The notes under the pieces: model-generated
The model's input: only the letters and a program-made list of their open reading frames with translations
Database searches by the model: none
What the model was told of the DNA's origin: nothing
Assembly: GCF_039542345.1 (NCBI RefSeq)
Contig: NZ_BAABHY010000013.1
Location: forward strand, 17,105 to 81,104
DNA length: 64,000 nt
Direction of reading: 5' to 3'
From: Orbus sasakiae
Lineage (GTDB): Bacteria; Pseudomonadota; Gammaproteobacteria; Enterobacterales; Orbaceae
In this document: piece after piece, positions 1 through 7,882 of the stretch
Position numbering within the stretch: the first letter of the stretch is position 1
Layout: each line of letters starts with the position of its first letter
Program-made: the position numbers and the translations under genes

Positions 1-709
1 TGTGTGCTAAATGTCGAAATGGCTGTGCAAGTGGCCACTTGGGAACGGTATTCGTTGAAAAACGTTGATGGAATAGACAAATTGAAGACTCCATACGTAA
101 ATCAGCAAGGTCAAGGTAAAAACGCGGTAAATCTTTAGGCATACACAAGCCTTTATAGATATTGACCTGATTTGAAAAACTGCACACATAAAACGCATCA
201 TCTTGAACACGTTTTTCAATCCGCCGACGCACCATATATAAACGACGTTCTAAATCGATGGTACTCCACCCTGCCGGTGCATTGATAAATACCTGCTCAA
301 TTTGCGGCATCGAAGATAACGCAATTTCACCCAGCACACTGGTATCGATTGGCACTTTTCGCCATCCGACTAATGAGAGCGTCTCTTTCGATAATTCGTC
401 TTCAATAATGTCTCGACTAATTTGCGCTTCACGTTCATCTTGGCTTAAAAATAGCATACCCACGGCATAATTAGTGGCTAAACGCCAGCCTGCTTCTTCG
501 GCAACTAAATGAAAATATCGATCCGGTTTTTGTAGGAGTAAGCCACAACCATCGCCCGTTTTACCGTCGGCTAAAATTGCGCCACGATGCTGCATACGAG
601 CAAGTCCGTGAATCGCTGTACGCACCACTTTGTGACTTGGTTTGCCTTCTATGTGAGCAATTAATCCAAAACCACAGTTATCTTTTTCATGATGCTGGTT
701 ATATAACAT
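1..709 (-). CDS. gltB: Glutamate synthase large subunit, N-terminal part (cut by window edge)
   Basis: Glutamate synthase (GOGAT) makes two glutamates from glutamine and 2-oxoglutarate with NADPH. The reading frame is open from an ATG at 709 to the window edge. It begins MLYNQHHEKDNCGFGLIAHI, so the catalytic Cys of the glutaminase (Ntn hydrolase) domain is residue 12 after a short propeptide. Further family blocks follow: HGLARMQHRGAILADGKTGDG, SLVGWRKVPI, and FHQRFSTNTVPKWPLAQPFR at the edge. An AGAGG lies 8 bases before the ATG. The propeptide is shorter than in E. coli. Only about 236 residues of a protein of roughly 1500 are visible. gltD should lie downstream, outside the window. Confidence 0.96.
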   Translation of the reverse strand, partial: MLYNQHHEKDNCGFGLIAHIEGKPSHKVVRTAIHGLARMQHRGAILADGKTGDGCGLLLQKPDRYFHLVAEEAGWRLATNYAVGMLFLSQDEREAQISRDIIEDELSKETLSLVGWRKVPIDTSVLGEIALSSMPQIEQVFINAPAGWSTIDLERRLYMVRRRIEKRVQDDAFYVCSFSNQVNIYKGLCMPKDLPRFYLDLADLRMESSICLFHQRFSTNTVPKWPLAQPFRHLAH

Positions 710-759
710 GTCATTGCCTCTCAATAATTTTTATCTTTACATCGTTGTGACAATCATCC

Positions 760-776
760 GTTACAATCGCGTTACA
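760..776 (-). promoter_or_regulatory. Tandem TGTAAC repeat upstream of gltB
   Basis: On the minus strand the bases read TGTAACgcgatTGTAAC, two identical hexamers with an 11-bp period, about 50 bp before the gltB start and in the gltB direction. A very similar pair lies before rstA (7075-7091). OmpR-type regulators commonly bind direct repeats at about this period, so this is a candidate operator. The regulator is inferred. Confidence 0.4.
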
Positions 777-904
777 CACGATAAAAAAAGACAGATAAAG
801 ACGACGATAATGGCTCAAAAATTAGCGAGAAAAGCGGTTTTGGTCAAATAAATTCTACTTATAAGTCAATATTTTAATAACAGCATGATGGGTATTAATA
901 GAAT

Positions 905-936
905 TAATGGATCATCATAAAGCAGGTGATCCATTA
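905..936 (-). terminator. Inverted repeat after the arginase-like gene
   Basis: TAATGGATCA (905-914) and TGATCCATTA (927-936) form a perfect 10-bp stem with a 12-base loop. It sits between the end of the seven-gene operon and gltB. No strong T tract follows on the minus strand, so intrinsic termination is only possible; it may be a 3' stabilising stem. Confidence 0.4.
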
Positions 937-979
937 TTGTGACTTATTGTTTCATTATGGTGCATCTTTTTGGGGTAGA

Positions 980-1852
980 TTAGCCCAATAAGGTCAAAAG
1001 TTGTCGATTTAATTGATGCTGCTCACCTTGCCATTCATGCAATTTATCAAGAGCAATATCGGGTTGTGCATCAAGTGAACTTAATACGCGCTTCCAACGG
1101 GTTTGGTAATGATATGATGACAATTCACCCGTTATATCACTGCCGATAATATCATGTCCCAGTGCGGTTATCGTATCAGCAAGGTGATAGACCGCTAATT
1201 GCCCTTGATCCCAGTTAGTTTTGATGACATGTTCACTGAGTACATCTTTATCGATTGATAAATAGGTTGGTAATGCGAGCTTATCTTGCGTTGCGATAAA
1301 GGCAGAGATCATTTCATCGGCAGAATGAAAGCAACGAAACGCTTTAGACAGCCCAAGATATTTTGCCCATTGCGTATTGTGATTTAATGTCCAATACGTC
1401 AGCTTTTTTCGATATAACGGTAATAAACGGTTTTCAAAACAATGCGCATTACCAATATCATTAGAGCAAATACCCATCACATGCACATGACTCACAAAGG
1501 GTAATTTTGCGACATGGCTGACCCATGACCCACAGTGAATACCAAATGGAAAACGCATATTATCAGGATGGTTGTCAAATATAACAACTTGGATCGGGTT
1601 TGTGGCACTATAATGTTGTGCTAAACGCTCGATTAAAAATAGGCTTAAATGATGATAATCACCGCTGCCCATTAAGACAGGACCGTAATGATGATCGGGT
1701 AACAATGGTGCCAGATGCTCACACAACGAACGATAATGTTGTTGACTACAGCCAAAACGAATTCGTTCTTGGTAATCAGCCAGCGAAATAGTTAGCGCAC
1801 CATCGATATTGCCAACACTGTTATCAAAATTAAGAATGATCGGCGTTTTCAT
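980..1852 (-). CDS. Arginase/agmatinase-family metallohydrolase, substrate unknown
   Basis: A 290-residue protein of the ureohydrolase fold. It keeps recognisable versions of the dimetal-binding motifs in order: GSGDYHH (62-68), FDNHPDN (92-98, family FDAHxD), SIDKDVL (199-205, family SxDxDxxDP) and GSDITGE (237-243). Arginase-type enzymes hydrolyse guanidino or formimino groups using two Mn ions. The motifs depart from arginase and agmatinase proper, so the substrate cannot be named. It overlaps the GNAT-like gene upstream by 23 bases, which suggests translational coupling, and is the last gene of the 6968-980 operon. An AGGTGA lies just before the ATG. Confidence 0.78.
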   Translation of the reverse strand: MKTPIILNFDNSVGNIDGALTISLADYQERIRFGCSQQHYRSLCEHLAPLLPDHHYGPVLMGSGDYHHLSLFLIERLAQHYSATNPIQVVIFDNHPDNMRFPFGIHCGSWVSHVAKLPFVSHVHVMGICSNDIGNAHCFENRLLPLYRKKLTYWTLNHNTQWAKYLGLSKAFRCFHSADEMISAFIATQDKLALPTYLSIDKDVLSEHVIKTNWDQGQLAVYHLADTITALGHDIIGSDITGELSSYHYQTRWKRVLSSLDAQPDIALDKLHEWQGEQHQLNRQLLTLLG

Positions 1853-2933
1853 GCTTCACCTGTGATGATGTCTTATTCTGCTGTTTATCCAGTAGTTGTT
1901 TGTCTGTTTCAAAATATCGGCTCAGACGCCCTAGTACCCATCGTAACAATGGATTACGGATATAAACCCAATGCTGGGTTAATGTAAATTGCGCACCGAG
2001 ACTTGCTTTAACTTCAGGGTCAGTCCAACCCGCAATATAATAGGTAAGATTATGATCGAGCAAATACTGTAAATTATAAAACCAGCTGACGTAATACAAA
2101 TTAAACTCATGGCATTTTGGGTAAACAAAACCAATATATTTATCGATTAGCGTATCACCGACGATAAAGCAAATATTATAGCCAATTAGTTGATTATCAT
2201 GGTAATAATTGAAAATAATAGCATGATTATTTTTGTCTTGCAGCAGTGCTTGAAAAAAGGCTTGGCTAAGTTTATCAAAATGAATATCACTTTGCTCATA
2301 AACATTCAAATAAAGCTGATAGTATTGCGCGATATGTTGTGATTCAAAAAAACAGTCATCGCCACTGTAACTGACTTTTACATCAATATCTTTTGCCACT
2401 TTTAATTTACGACGAAAATTTTTACGCCGACTGTATGACAATCGCGATAAGTAATCATCAATAGACTGATAATCACATTTCACAAACGCCAAAGCTTGGC
2501 CTTCCACTTGGATAAATTGCTCTGCGGCAAGGTGTTTCGCGAACAATTCACTTTGATCATTTTCGTTTTCTGACAGCAGTGTTGAGTGATTCGGTAAATC
2601 TTTGACAATCAAGAATGGATAGCGTTTGGCATAATGCGTTTTTAACGCACTAACCAGTAAATAAGTATCAGCATCTGTTGGCAATAAAGCATATTCAGAC
2701 ACTGTTGTACCGACAAATGCCGTATTAAATCGTAACCAATTGCCCCAGATTCGATAAAACGGTAACTTCATAATTTTATGGCGCAAAGCTGGGTCGACGG
2801 TAGTTAACAAATCAAATCGAGCCGCAAACATCGGTAGGCCACTTTCTGTTTGCCATGCCGTAAAATCAACGGGCGGATTAGCGAGAAAATGTGCAATCAG
2901 TTCATTGGGTTCTAATTGGTTTAGATACGGCAT
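1830..2933 (-). CDS. GNAT/FemAB-like N-acyltransferase
   Basis: A protein of 367 residues whose C-terminal half resembles GNAT/FemAB-type acyl- or aminoacyl-transferases. It has a basic stretch RRKNFRRKLK near residue 170 and a middle block with YYHDNQLIGYNICFIVGD, which is the typical beta-strand pair of an acetyl-CoA fold. The frame extends 12 bases upstream to a TTG. The ATG at 2933 with GAGAG six bases before it is preferred. Its position between an aminotransferase and an arginase-like enzyme suggests it acylates an amine or amino acid made by this pathway. No specific substrate can be read from the sequence. Confidence 0.65.
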   Translation of the reverse strand: MPYLNQLEPNELIAHFLANPPVDFTAWQTESGLPMFAARFDLLTTVDPALRHKIMKLPFYRIWGNWLRFNTAFVGTTVSEYALLPTDADTYLLVSALKTHYAKRYPFLIVKDLPNHSTLLSENENDQSELFAKHLAAEQFIQVEGQALAFVKCDYQSIDDYLSRLSYSRRKNFRRKLKVAKDIDVKVSYSGDDCFFESQHIAQYYQLYLNVYEQSDIHFDKLSQAFFQALLQDKNNHAIIFNYYHDNQLIGYNICFIVGDTLIDKYIGFVYPKCHEFNLYYVSWFYNLQYLLDHNLTYYIAGWTDPEVKASLGAQFTLTQHWVYIRNPLLRWVLGRLSRYFETDKQLLDKQQNKTSSQVKHENADHS

Positions 2934-3004
2934 GTTAACTCTCAAATGATCAACGTAGAAGCATCACCCCTCATCAATAAGAGAGGTGATAAAGTATGAC
3001 AATG

Positions 3005-4414
3005 TTATAACGCTTTTTTCGCCATCGTGAGTAATTGATCTAGTAATTCAATAGCCTGATCAATTTCTGGTTTACTAATGTGTAATGATGGAGCGAACGT
3101 AATCACGTTTTTATAATAACCACCTACATCAAGAACCAAGCCCATTTTTTGGCCTTTCCAATCTAAATTACCCTCTAGACCAAGGTCAAACATTTTATCA
3201 AGTAATGGTTTATTTGGCGTGTAGCCATCTTCCGTACAAATTTCAGCACGTAGTGCAAGGCCTAGACCATCCACTTCACCAATCTCTTTATGACGTTTTT
3301 CAAGTTCACGTAAACCGTCAAGGAAGTAAGCACCTTTTTCCATGACCATGGTTTCATAATCCATTTCTTGAGTCATTTTCATTACTTCAAGACCTAATGC
3401 CGTACCGATTGGGTTTGATGCAAATGTTGAATGTGTTGAGCCTACTGGGAATATTGTTGGATTAATTAATTCTTCACGCGCCCACATACCACCTAATGGG
3501 TTTAATCCATTCGTTAATGCTTTTGCAAATACAAGCACGTCTGGTTTGACATCAAAATGTTCAATTGACCATAATTTACCGGTACGATAAAAGCCCATTT
3601 GGATTTCATCAACAACCATCAAAATACCGTATTGATCTAAGACTTTTTTCAAGCCTTTGAAGAAGTTACGTGGGGGAACAACATAACCACCGGTTCCTTG
3701 TAAAGGTTCAACATAAAACGCAGCATATTCAGATTGACCCGCTTTCGGATCCCATACCCCGTTGTATTCTGTTTCAAATAGACGCGCGAATTGGTTAACA
3801 CAGTGATCGCCATACTCTTCAGGTGTCATCCCTTTTGGTCGACGGAATGGGTAAGGGAAAGGAATAAACATGGCTCTTTCACCAAAGTGTCCATAACGAC
3901 GACGATAACGATAACTCGACGTAATTGATGAAGCACCAAGGGTACGTCCATGATACCCGCCTTCAAAAGCGAACATTAAACTTTTACCATTACTGGCATT
4001 ACGCACTAATTTTAGTGAGTCTTCGATACATTGTGAACCACCCACATTAAAATGCACACGACCTGGTAAATTAAACTTACGTTCCATATCTTGTGCGATG
4101 GTTTTAGCGAGTTCAATTTTAGTTGGGTGCAAATATTGGCTTGCACATTGTGGTAAGGTGTCAATTTGATTTTTTAGGACATCATCTAAACGTTTATTAG
4201 CATACCCAAAGTTACACGCTGAATACCACATTTGTAAGTCAAGATAAGATTTCCCTTCTCGGTCATACATATAACTACCATCACAGCCAACAAAAATTTT
4301 AGCGGGTGTTGCGTAATGTACGGTATCGCCATAAGAACAATATTTTGCTTCATCAGCTAACATTTGTTCATCACTAGGCAGTTGACTAACAAGTTCTGCG
4401 GTTGGTTTACTCAT
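3005..4414 (-). CDS. Class III PLP-dependent aminotransferase
   Basis: A 469-residue fold-type I aminotransferase of the class III (acetylornithine/4-aminobutyrate) group. Visible landmarks are the YHGRTLGAS block, the VVDEIQMGFYRTG block with the cofactor-binding Asp, and VFAKALTNGLNPLGG with the PLP-binding Lys. Class III enzymes usually move an amino group from an omega-amine or diamine to 2-oxoglutarate or pyruvate. The longest frame starts at 4471, but the ATG at 4414 has a good GGAG at suitable spacing and starts the conserved sequence. It has its own apparent promoter (4496-4524), so it may be expressed more strongly than the upstream genes. The natural substrate is not identifiable. 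Confidence 0.88.
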   Translation of the reverse strand: MSKPTAELVSQLPSDEQMLADEAKYCSYGDTVHYATPAKIFVGCDGSYMYDREGKSYLDLQMWYSACNFGYANKRLDDVLKNQIDTLPQCASQYLHPTKIELAKTIAQDMERKFNLPGRVHFNVGGSQCIEDSLKLVRNASNGKSLMFAFEGGYHGRTLGASSITSSYRYRRRYGHFGERAMFIPFPYPFRRPKGMTPEEYGDHCVNQFARLFETEYNGVWDPKAGQSEYAAFYVEPLQGTGGYVVPPRNFFKGLKKVLDQYGILMVVDEIQMGFYRTGKLWSIEHFDVKPDVLVFAKALTNGLNPLGGMWAREELINPTIFPVGSTHSTFASNPIGTALGLEVMKMTQEMDYETMVMEKGAYFLDGLRELEKRHKEIGEVDGLGLALRAEICTEDGYTPNKPLLDKMFDLGLEGNLDWKGQKMGLVLDVGGYYKNVITFAPSLHISKPEIDQAIELLDQLLTMAKKAL

Positions 4415-4495
4415 AATATTTTTACTCCAAAATGAAATGAATTTGAGTTCACGGCAAATCTTAAAGATCAATCTGCCGTTACAATAGAGAATTAA

Positions 4496-4524
4496 TGTAT
4501 AGTTTGTGTAACATAATTTTGTAA
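4496..4524 (-). promoter_or_regulatory. Probable promoter of the aminotransferase gene with overlapping repeats
   Basis: On the minus strand TTACAA (4524-4519) and TATACA (4501-4496) are separated by 17 bases, giving a start about 75 bases before the aminotransferase ATG. Two direct copies of ATGTTACA (plus-strand TGTAACAT at 4507-4514 and 4520-4527, period 13) overlap the -35 and spacer. They resemble the repeats before rstA and gltB. Both readings are by eye. Confidence 0.45.
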
Positions 4525-4562
4525 CATCGCGTTTATCTCATGCCGATATTGATGACATACTG

Positions 4563-4970
4563 CTAGTCACTGTCATGGACAATCCGATTTTCTTTTTCAT
4601 GAATCTGCTTTTCGGCTAATGCCAGAAAAACGATCCCCGCAGTAATGAATATGGCCCCTAAAAAGCGCATGACCGTAATCTGTTCATTAAACAACCATAC
4701 CGATACAAACATCACCGTGACAACTTCCATATGAGATGCGGCAAAAGCTGGGCCAATAGGTGCTTTTTTTAATAGGATCATCCAAGTGAAAAACGTTAAA
4801 ATATAACCTAAAATAGCAATATAGACCCAAACCTGCCCGAATATGCGAGCGAGCCATTCGACATTAGCTTCCAATGGCTCAGCCGCAATTGCAGTCATCT
4901 TAAAACTGCAATGACCTATTGTGTCGAATAACAATAACAGGGCAAAACCAATTAAATAAAACTTACGCAT
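4563..4970 (-). CDS. Small DMT/SMR-type membrane protein, subunit 2
   Basis: A 135-residue protein with about four hydrophobic helices, of the half-size EamA/small multidrug resistance type. Typical features are FDTIGHCSFKM near the N-terminus, the GPAFAASHMEVVTVMFVSVWLF helix and EQITVMRFLGAIFITAGIVF. It overlaps the other small transporter gene by one base. The neighbouring paired gene suggests an antiparallel heterodimer such as those formed by paired SMR proteins. Within this operon it would most simply export the pathway product or a polyamine-like compound. The substrate is inferred from context only. Confidence 0.75.
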   Translation of the reverse strand: MRKFYLIGFALLLLFDTIGHCSFKMTAIAAEPLEANVEWLARIFGQVWVYIAILGYILTFFTWMILLKKAPIGPAFAASHMEVVTVMFVSVWLFNEQITVMRFLGAIFITAGIVFLALAEKQIHEKENRIVHDSD

Positions 4971-5326
4971 TAACTTGCCCCCACAAAAATAACACCGGTT
5001 GTGATAAAGACCATCCCTATCACACGAAACGATGTCAGCTTTTCATTAAATAAAAATCGCCCCACCAGCATGACGGTAATGATATTAATCGAGACCATCA
5101 ACACACCTTGGAAAAGCGGTACTAAAGTCAAAAAAGCAAGCCACAACAAAAATTCTGCTACATAAGCCGAAATACCGATCCAAACCCAATAATTACTGAA
5201 TAAAGCACGCCAATATTGCAGGCCTTCATTATCTTTTTTATTGGATGCCGCATACTTAAAGGAAATCTGCCCTAACGTATCAAACGAGATATTGGCAATC
5301 CATAATGCTATCGCTAATAATGTCAT
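4970..5326 (-). CDS. Small DMT/SMR-type membrane protein, subunit 1
   Basis: A 118-residue four-helix membrane protein paralogous to the next gene. It shares FDTLGQISFK near the N-terminus and NEKLTSFRVIGMVFITTGVIF at the end. Its ATG overlaps the end of the hydrolase gene by four bases (ATGA), and its stop shares a base with the next start. Tight coupling of two half-size transporters argues for a two-subunit exporter. Confidence 0.75.
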   Translation of the reverse strand: MTLLAIALWIANISFDTLGQISFKYAASNKKDNEGLQYWRALFSNYWVWIGISAYVAEFLLWLAFLTLVPLFQGVLMVSINIITVMLVGRFLFNEKLTSFRVIGMVFITTGVIFVGAS

Positions 5327-6186
5327 GATATGTCCTCATCACTTTGAAGATTATTTATTGCGTCAATCGGTTTGTTTAATACTTGATTAAAAAAGATGAC
5401 GGTTTCGTTAATCACACGACGACGTTCACGGTCAATCGTAATCAAATGATAGCTTTCATCAAGTTTGACTAACTTACTGGTACCTTGAATTTTTTGCTGT
5501 ACCAACATTGCATTAGTTTTAATATCAGCAATATCATCATGACTGGAATGCATAATCAGGCACGGCGCTTTAATCTGCGGTAATTGTTGTTTAACGCACT
5601 TCACCAGATATTGCATTTCAGCTAATGCAGCTAACGGGTTTCCCGCTAGTCCGGCGGACGCACTATCACCGCTTAACATACTTTCTGACACCTGTTGGCG
5701 AATACGTTCATCTTTTAAACCATAAGGTGGCTGTTCAATAAACGACGTCTTTTGGAATAAATTCAATTTTTTGAGCCATTTTAGTAAGAAAAAGAAATGT
5801 TTTGCCCAAAATGGAATACTCCAGCCATCATAATGAAACGTCACGCCATATACCCCAACCGCTTTAATTTGTTCAGGTCTATCTGCGGCCAATTTTAATG
5901 ATAACAATGCGCCCATTGATAAGCCGGCAACAAAGACATTATCCACTTTTTCTGATAAAAAATCGGCTGCTTGTTCAACGCTTTGATACCAATCTTGCCA
6001 CGTCGTCTGTCTAAGATCATTTTCATCACCACAGTGCCCAGCAAGTTGCATACCATACACGGTGAAACCCGCTTTATTCAGACCTTTGCCGATGATACGC
6101 ATTTCGGTTGGAGTACCCGTTAAGCCATGAATCAGTAATACGCCATCGCGATTACCAGGGAGAAAAAACGTTGAATCTTGAATCAT
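5323..6186 (-). CDS. Alpha/beta hydrolase, carboxylesterase/thioesterase-like
   Basis: A 287-residue serine hydrolase. It shows an oxyanion-hole HGLTG near residue 20, the nucleophile elbow GLSMG with Ser at about 90, an acid in the HSSHDD block near 220 and the catalytic His in SYHLITID near 252. This arrangement resembles Est30-type carboxylesterases. The frame can be extended to 6219, but the ATG at 6186 makes a four-base ATGA overlap with the preceding HAD gene, as is usual in this operon, and is preferred. It could deacylate or release a pathway intermediate; no substrate evidence is visible. Confidence 0.82.
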   Translation of the reverse strand: MIQDSTFFLPGNRDGVLLIHGLTGTPTEMRIIGKGLNKAGFTVYGMQLAGHCGDENDLRQTTWQDWYQSVEQAADFLSEKVDNVFVAGLSMGALLSLKLAADRPEQIKAVGVYGVTFHYDGWSIPFWAKHFFFLLKWLKKLNLFQKTSFIEQPPYGLKDERIRQQVSESMLSGDSASAGLAGNPLAALAEMQYLVKCVKQQLPQIKAPCLIMHSSHDDIADIKTNAMLVQQKIQGTSKLVKLDESYHLITIDRERRRVINETVIFFNQVLNKPIDAINNLQSDEDIS

Positions 6187-6968
6187 AGTGAAATCACACT
6201 CTTGTATTGTGTTCCGCAAATATTGGGTTGTTTAGTAAAGCTATGATCAAACACACTTAATAACGTCGGCATCAGTTCAATCACATGAGAAAAATCAGCG
6301 ATTTGGCTGTGATTAATTTTATGTTGTTGGCAAAAGTGAATCAGTTTGTCTTTGGCAAACACATAATCAACTTTATTCGACACACAAAAATCAGAGGTAC
6401 CATCACCGACATAAAATATGGGTGAAAAAGTTTGCCGTTGTTTTTTAACATGAGCACATTTACAGTTACCACTTGCTTTTTCACAATCAGGAGCACTATA
6501 AGGAAATTGTAACTTCCAACCACGTTGATTATCATGTTTCAATTCATTCGCATAAACGGGTAATGGTGCCAGGCCATTGTTAGCTAAAATAGACTGAATA
6601 GCATAATCTAAACCATCGCTAACAATATGAACATCGATATGATTTTTTTGCGCAAACTGCACAAAAGCTTTAAAAAATGGGTCAATTTTAATTTTAGCTA
6701 AAACACTATTGAGTTCGTCAAATGACGCATCAAGTAACGCGATTTGCTTACTCATACACTCTTGTGAACCAATTTGACCACTGCACCATAACGCTTCAAG
6801 CTCATCACAGCCATCTTGTCCAAAATGATTAAGTAATGTGTCTGTCACATCAACCAATGAGATTGTGCCATCGAAATCACATAGCACAATAGGGCGGCAA
6901 TGCGGGTTGCCACGCATGTTTTCTTGCGACAAAAAAACCGGATCGGATATTGAAAAAAAATTACTCAT
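6183..6968 (-). CDS. HAD-IB phosphatase, MtnX/phosphoserine phosphatase-like
   Basis: A 261-residue haloacid-dehalogenase superfamily phosphatase. It has the nucleophile motif DFDGT (VLCDFDGTIS, around residue 31), the SDG motif II (VHIVSDGLDYAI) and the motif IV acids in FYVGDGTSDFC. A Cys-rich insert (DCEKASGNCKCAH) is seen in MtnX-like HAD-IB proteins. It is the first gene of the operon, divergent from rstA across about 180 bases. It has an AAGGA ribosome site. No methionine salvage genes are nearby, so the MtnX reaction is not implied; it probably removes a phosphate from a pathway intermediate. Confidence 0.8.
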   Translation of the reverse strand: MSNFFSISDPVFLSQENMRGNPHCRPIVLCDFDGTISLVDVTDTLLNHFGQDGCDELEALWCSGQIGSQECMSKQIALLDASFDELNSVLAKIKIDPFFKAFVQFAQKNHIDVHIVSDGLDYAIQSILANNGLAPLPVYANELKHDNQRGWKLQFPYSAPDCEKASGNCKCAHVKKQRQTFSPIFYVGDGTSDFCVSNKVDYVFAKDKLIHFCQQHKINHSQIADFSHVIELMPTLLSVFDHSFTKQPNICGTQYKSVISL

Positions 6969-7066
6969 ACTATATTTATTCCTTCAAATAAATTACAATA
7001 CCCATGCAAAAATGGATGAATAAGATTCTACCGTAGATTGAAAATAAGCGATTCAAATAGTTTGTA

Positions 7067-7091
7067 TAGATTTTGTAACAAGCCAGTAACA
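7067..7091 (+). promoter_or_regulatory. Candidate RstA-type box and GTAACA direct repeat before rstA
   Basis: TAGATTTTGTAACA (7067-7080) matches 10 of the 12 fixed positions of the E. coli RstA box TACATNTNGTTACA. GTAACA is repeated at 7075 and 7086, an 11-bp period. The site lies about 60-85 bases before rstA in the space shared with the divergent operon, so autoregulation and control of that operon are plausible. Confidence 0.45.
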
Positions 7092-7150
7092 TGGTGCTTA
7101 CTGAGATGACGTTATCTCTATCCATATAACATAAAACTCGAAGTAGTCAG

Positions 7151-7882
7151 ATGAATGATAAAATACTCATTATTGAAGATGATGAACGTTTAGCCAAATT
7201 AATCCTCACCTATTTAACGCGTTATCATTATCATGTCACGTGGCATGATCATGGCGATACTGCTGAAGACGTGATTAATCACACCTCACCCGATTTAATT
7301 ATTTTAGATGTCATGTTACCTGGTAAATCTGGATTTGATATTTGCCGAGACATTCGAGCAAACTATCCCGGACGCATCTTAATTATGACCGCAAATGACG
7401 ACAGTATTGATGAAATACTGGGGTTAGAAATTGGCGCTGATGATTATTTAGCAAAACCCGTTGAACCAAGATTATTATTAGCCAGAATTCGTGCTTTATT
7501 ACGTCGTAAAGAAAATGCTCATGAGCATTATGAAAATAGTGATCACATTGATAAGCCGAATGAATCAGCGCAAGTTTTTGGTCAACTGTTAATTAATTTG
7601 ACCAATCGAACCGCTACACTTAGTAAACAAGTTCTTGATTTAACCACATCAGAATTTGATTTATTATGTTTATTTGCTGATTCACACGGTAAAATATTAT
7701 CGCGTGATAACATTTTTAACCAGATGCGAGGCATTGATTTTGATGGAATGGATCGCTCAATTGATGCGCGAGTGTCCAGACTACGTAAAAAATTGTTAGA
7801 TGATCCGGATAACCCGCATTTTATCAAAACAGTACGTGGTAAGGGCTATCTGTTTTGCCCTGAGGGAGCGCAGAGTGAGTAA
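7151..7882 (+). CDS. rstA: OmpR-family response regulator, RstA-like
   Basis: A 243-residue two-component regulator. The receiver domain (1-120) has the acidic pocket IIEDDE, the phosphoacceptor Asp in LIILDVMLPGKSG and the conserved Lys in DYLAKPVE. The C-terminal winged helix (about 145-237) carries LTTSEFDLLCLFA, MDRSIDARVSRLRKKLLDDP and KTVRGKGYLF. These blocks follow E. coli RstA more closely than PhoP or OmpR. It is followed by its kinase with an eight-base overlap. In enterobacteria RstAB lies in the PhoPQ network; whether that holds here is not visible. Confidence 0.8.
   Translation: MNDKILIIEDDERLAKLILTYLTRYHYHVTWHDHGDTAEDVINHTSPDLIILDVMLPGKSGFDICRDIRANYPGRILIMTANDDSIDEILGLEIGADDYLAKPVEPRLLLARIRALLRRKENAHEHYENSDHIDKPNESAQVFGQLLINLTNRTATLSKQVLDLTTSEFDLLCLFADSHGKILSRDNIFNQMRGIDFDGMDRSIDARVSRLRKKLLDDPDNPHFIKTVRGKGYLFCPEGAQSE

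Noticed and set aside
7..470. Two 70-codon frames near the left edge
   Set aside because: Both overlap gltB, whose frame is open to the edge and matches glutamate synthase block by block.
6183..6968. Methionine salvage role from the MtnX-like phosphatase
   Set aside because: No other mtn genes are nearby; the resemblance is to a broad HAD-IB subgroup.
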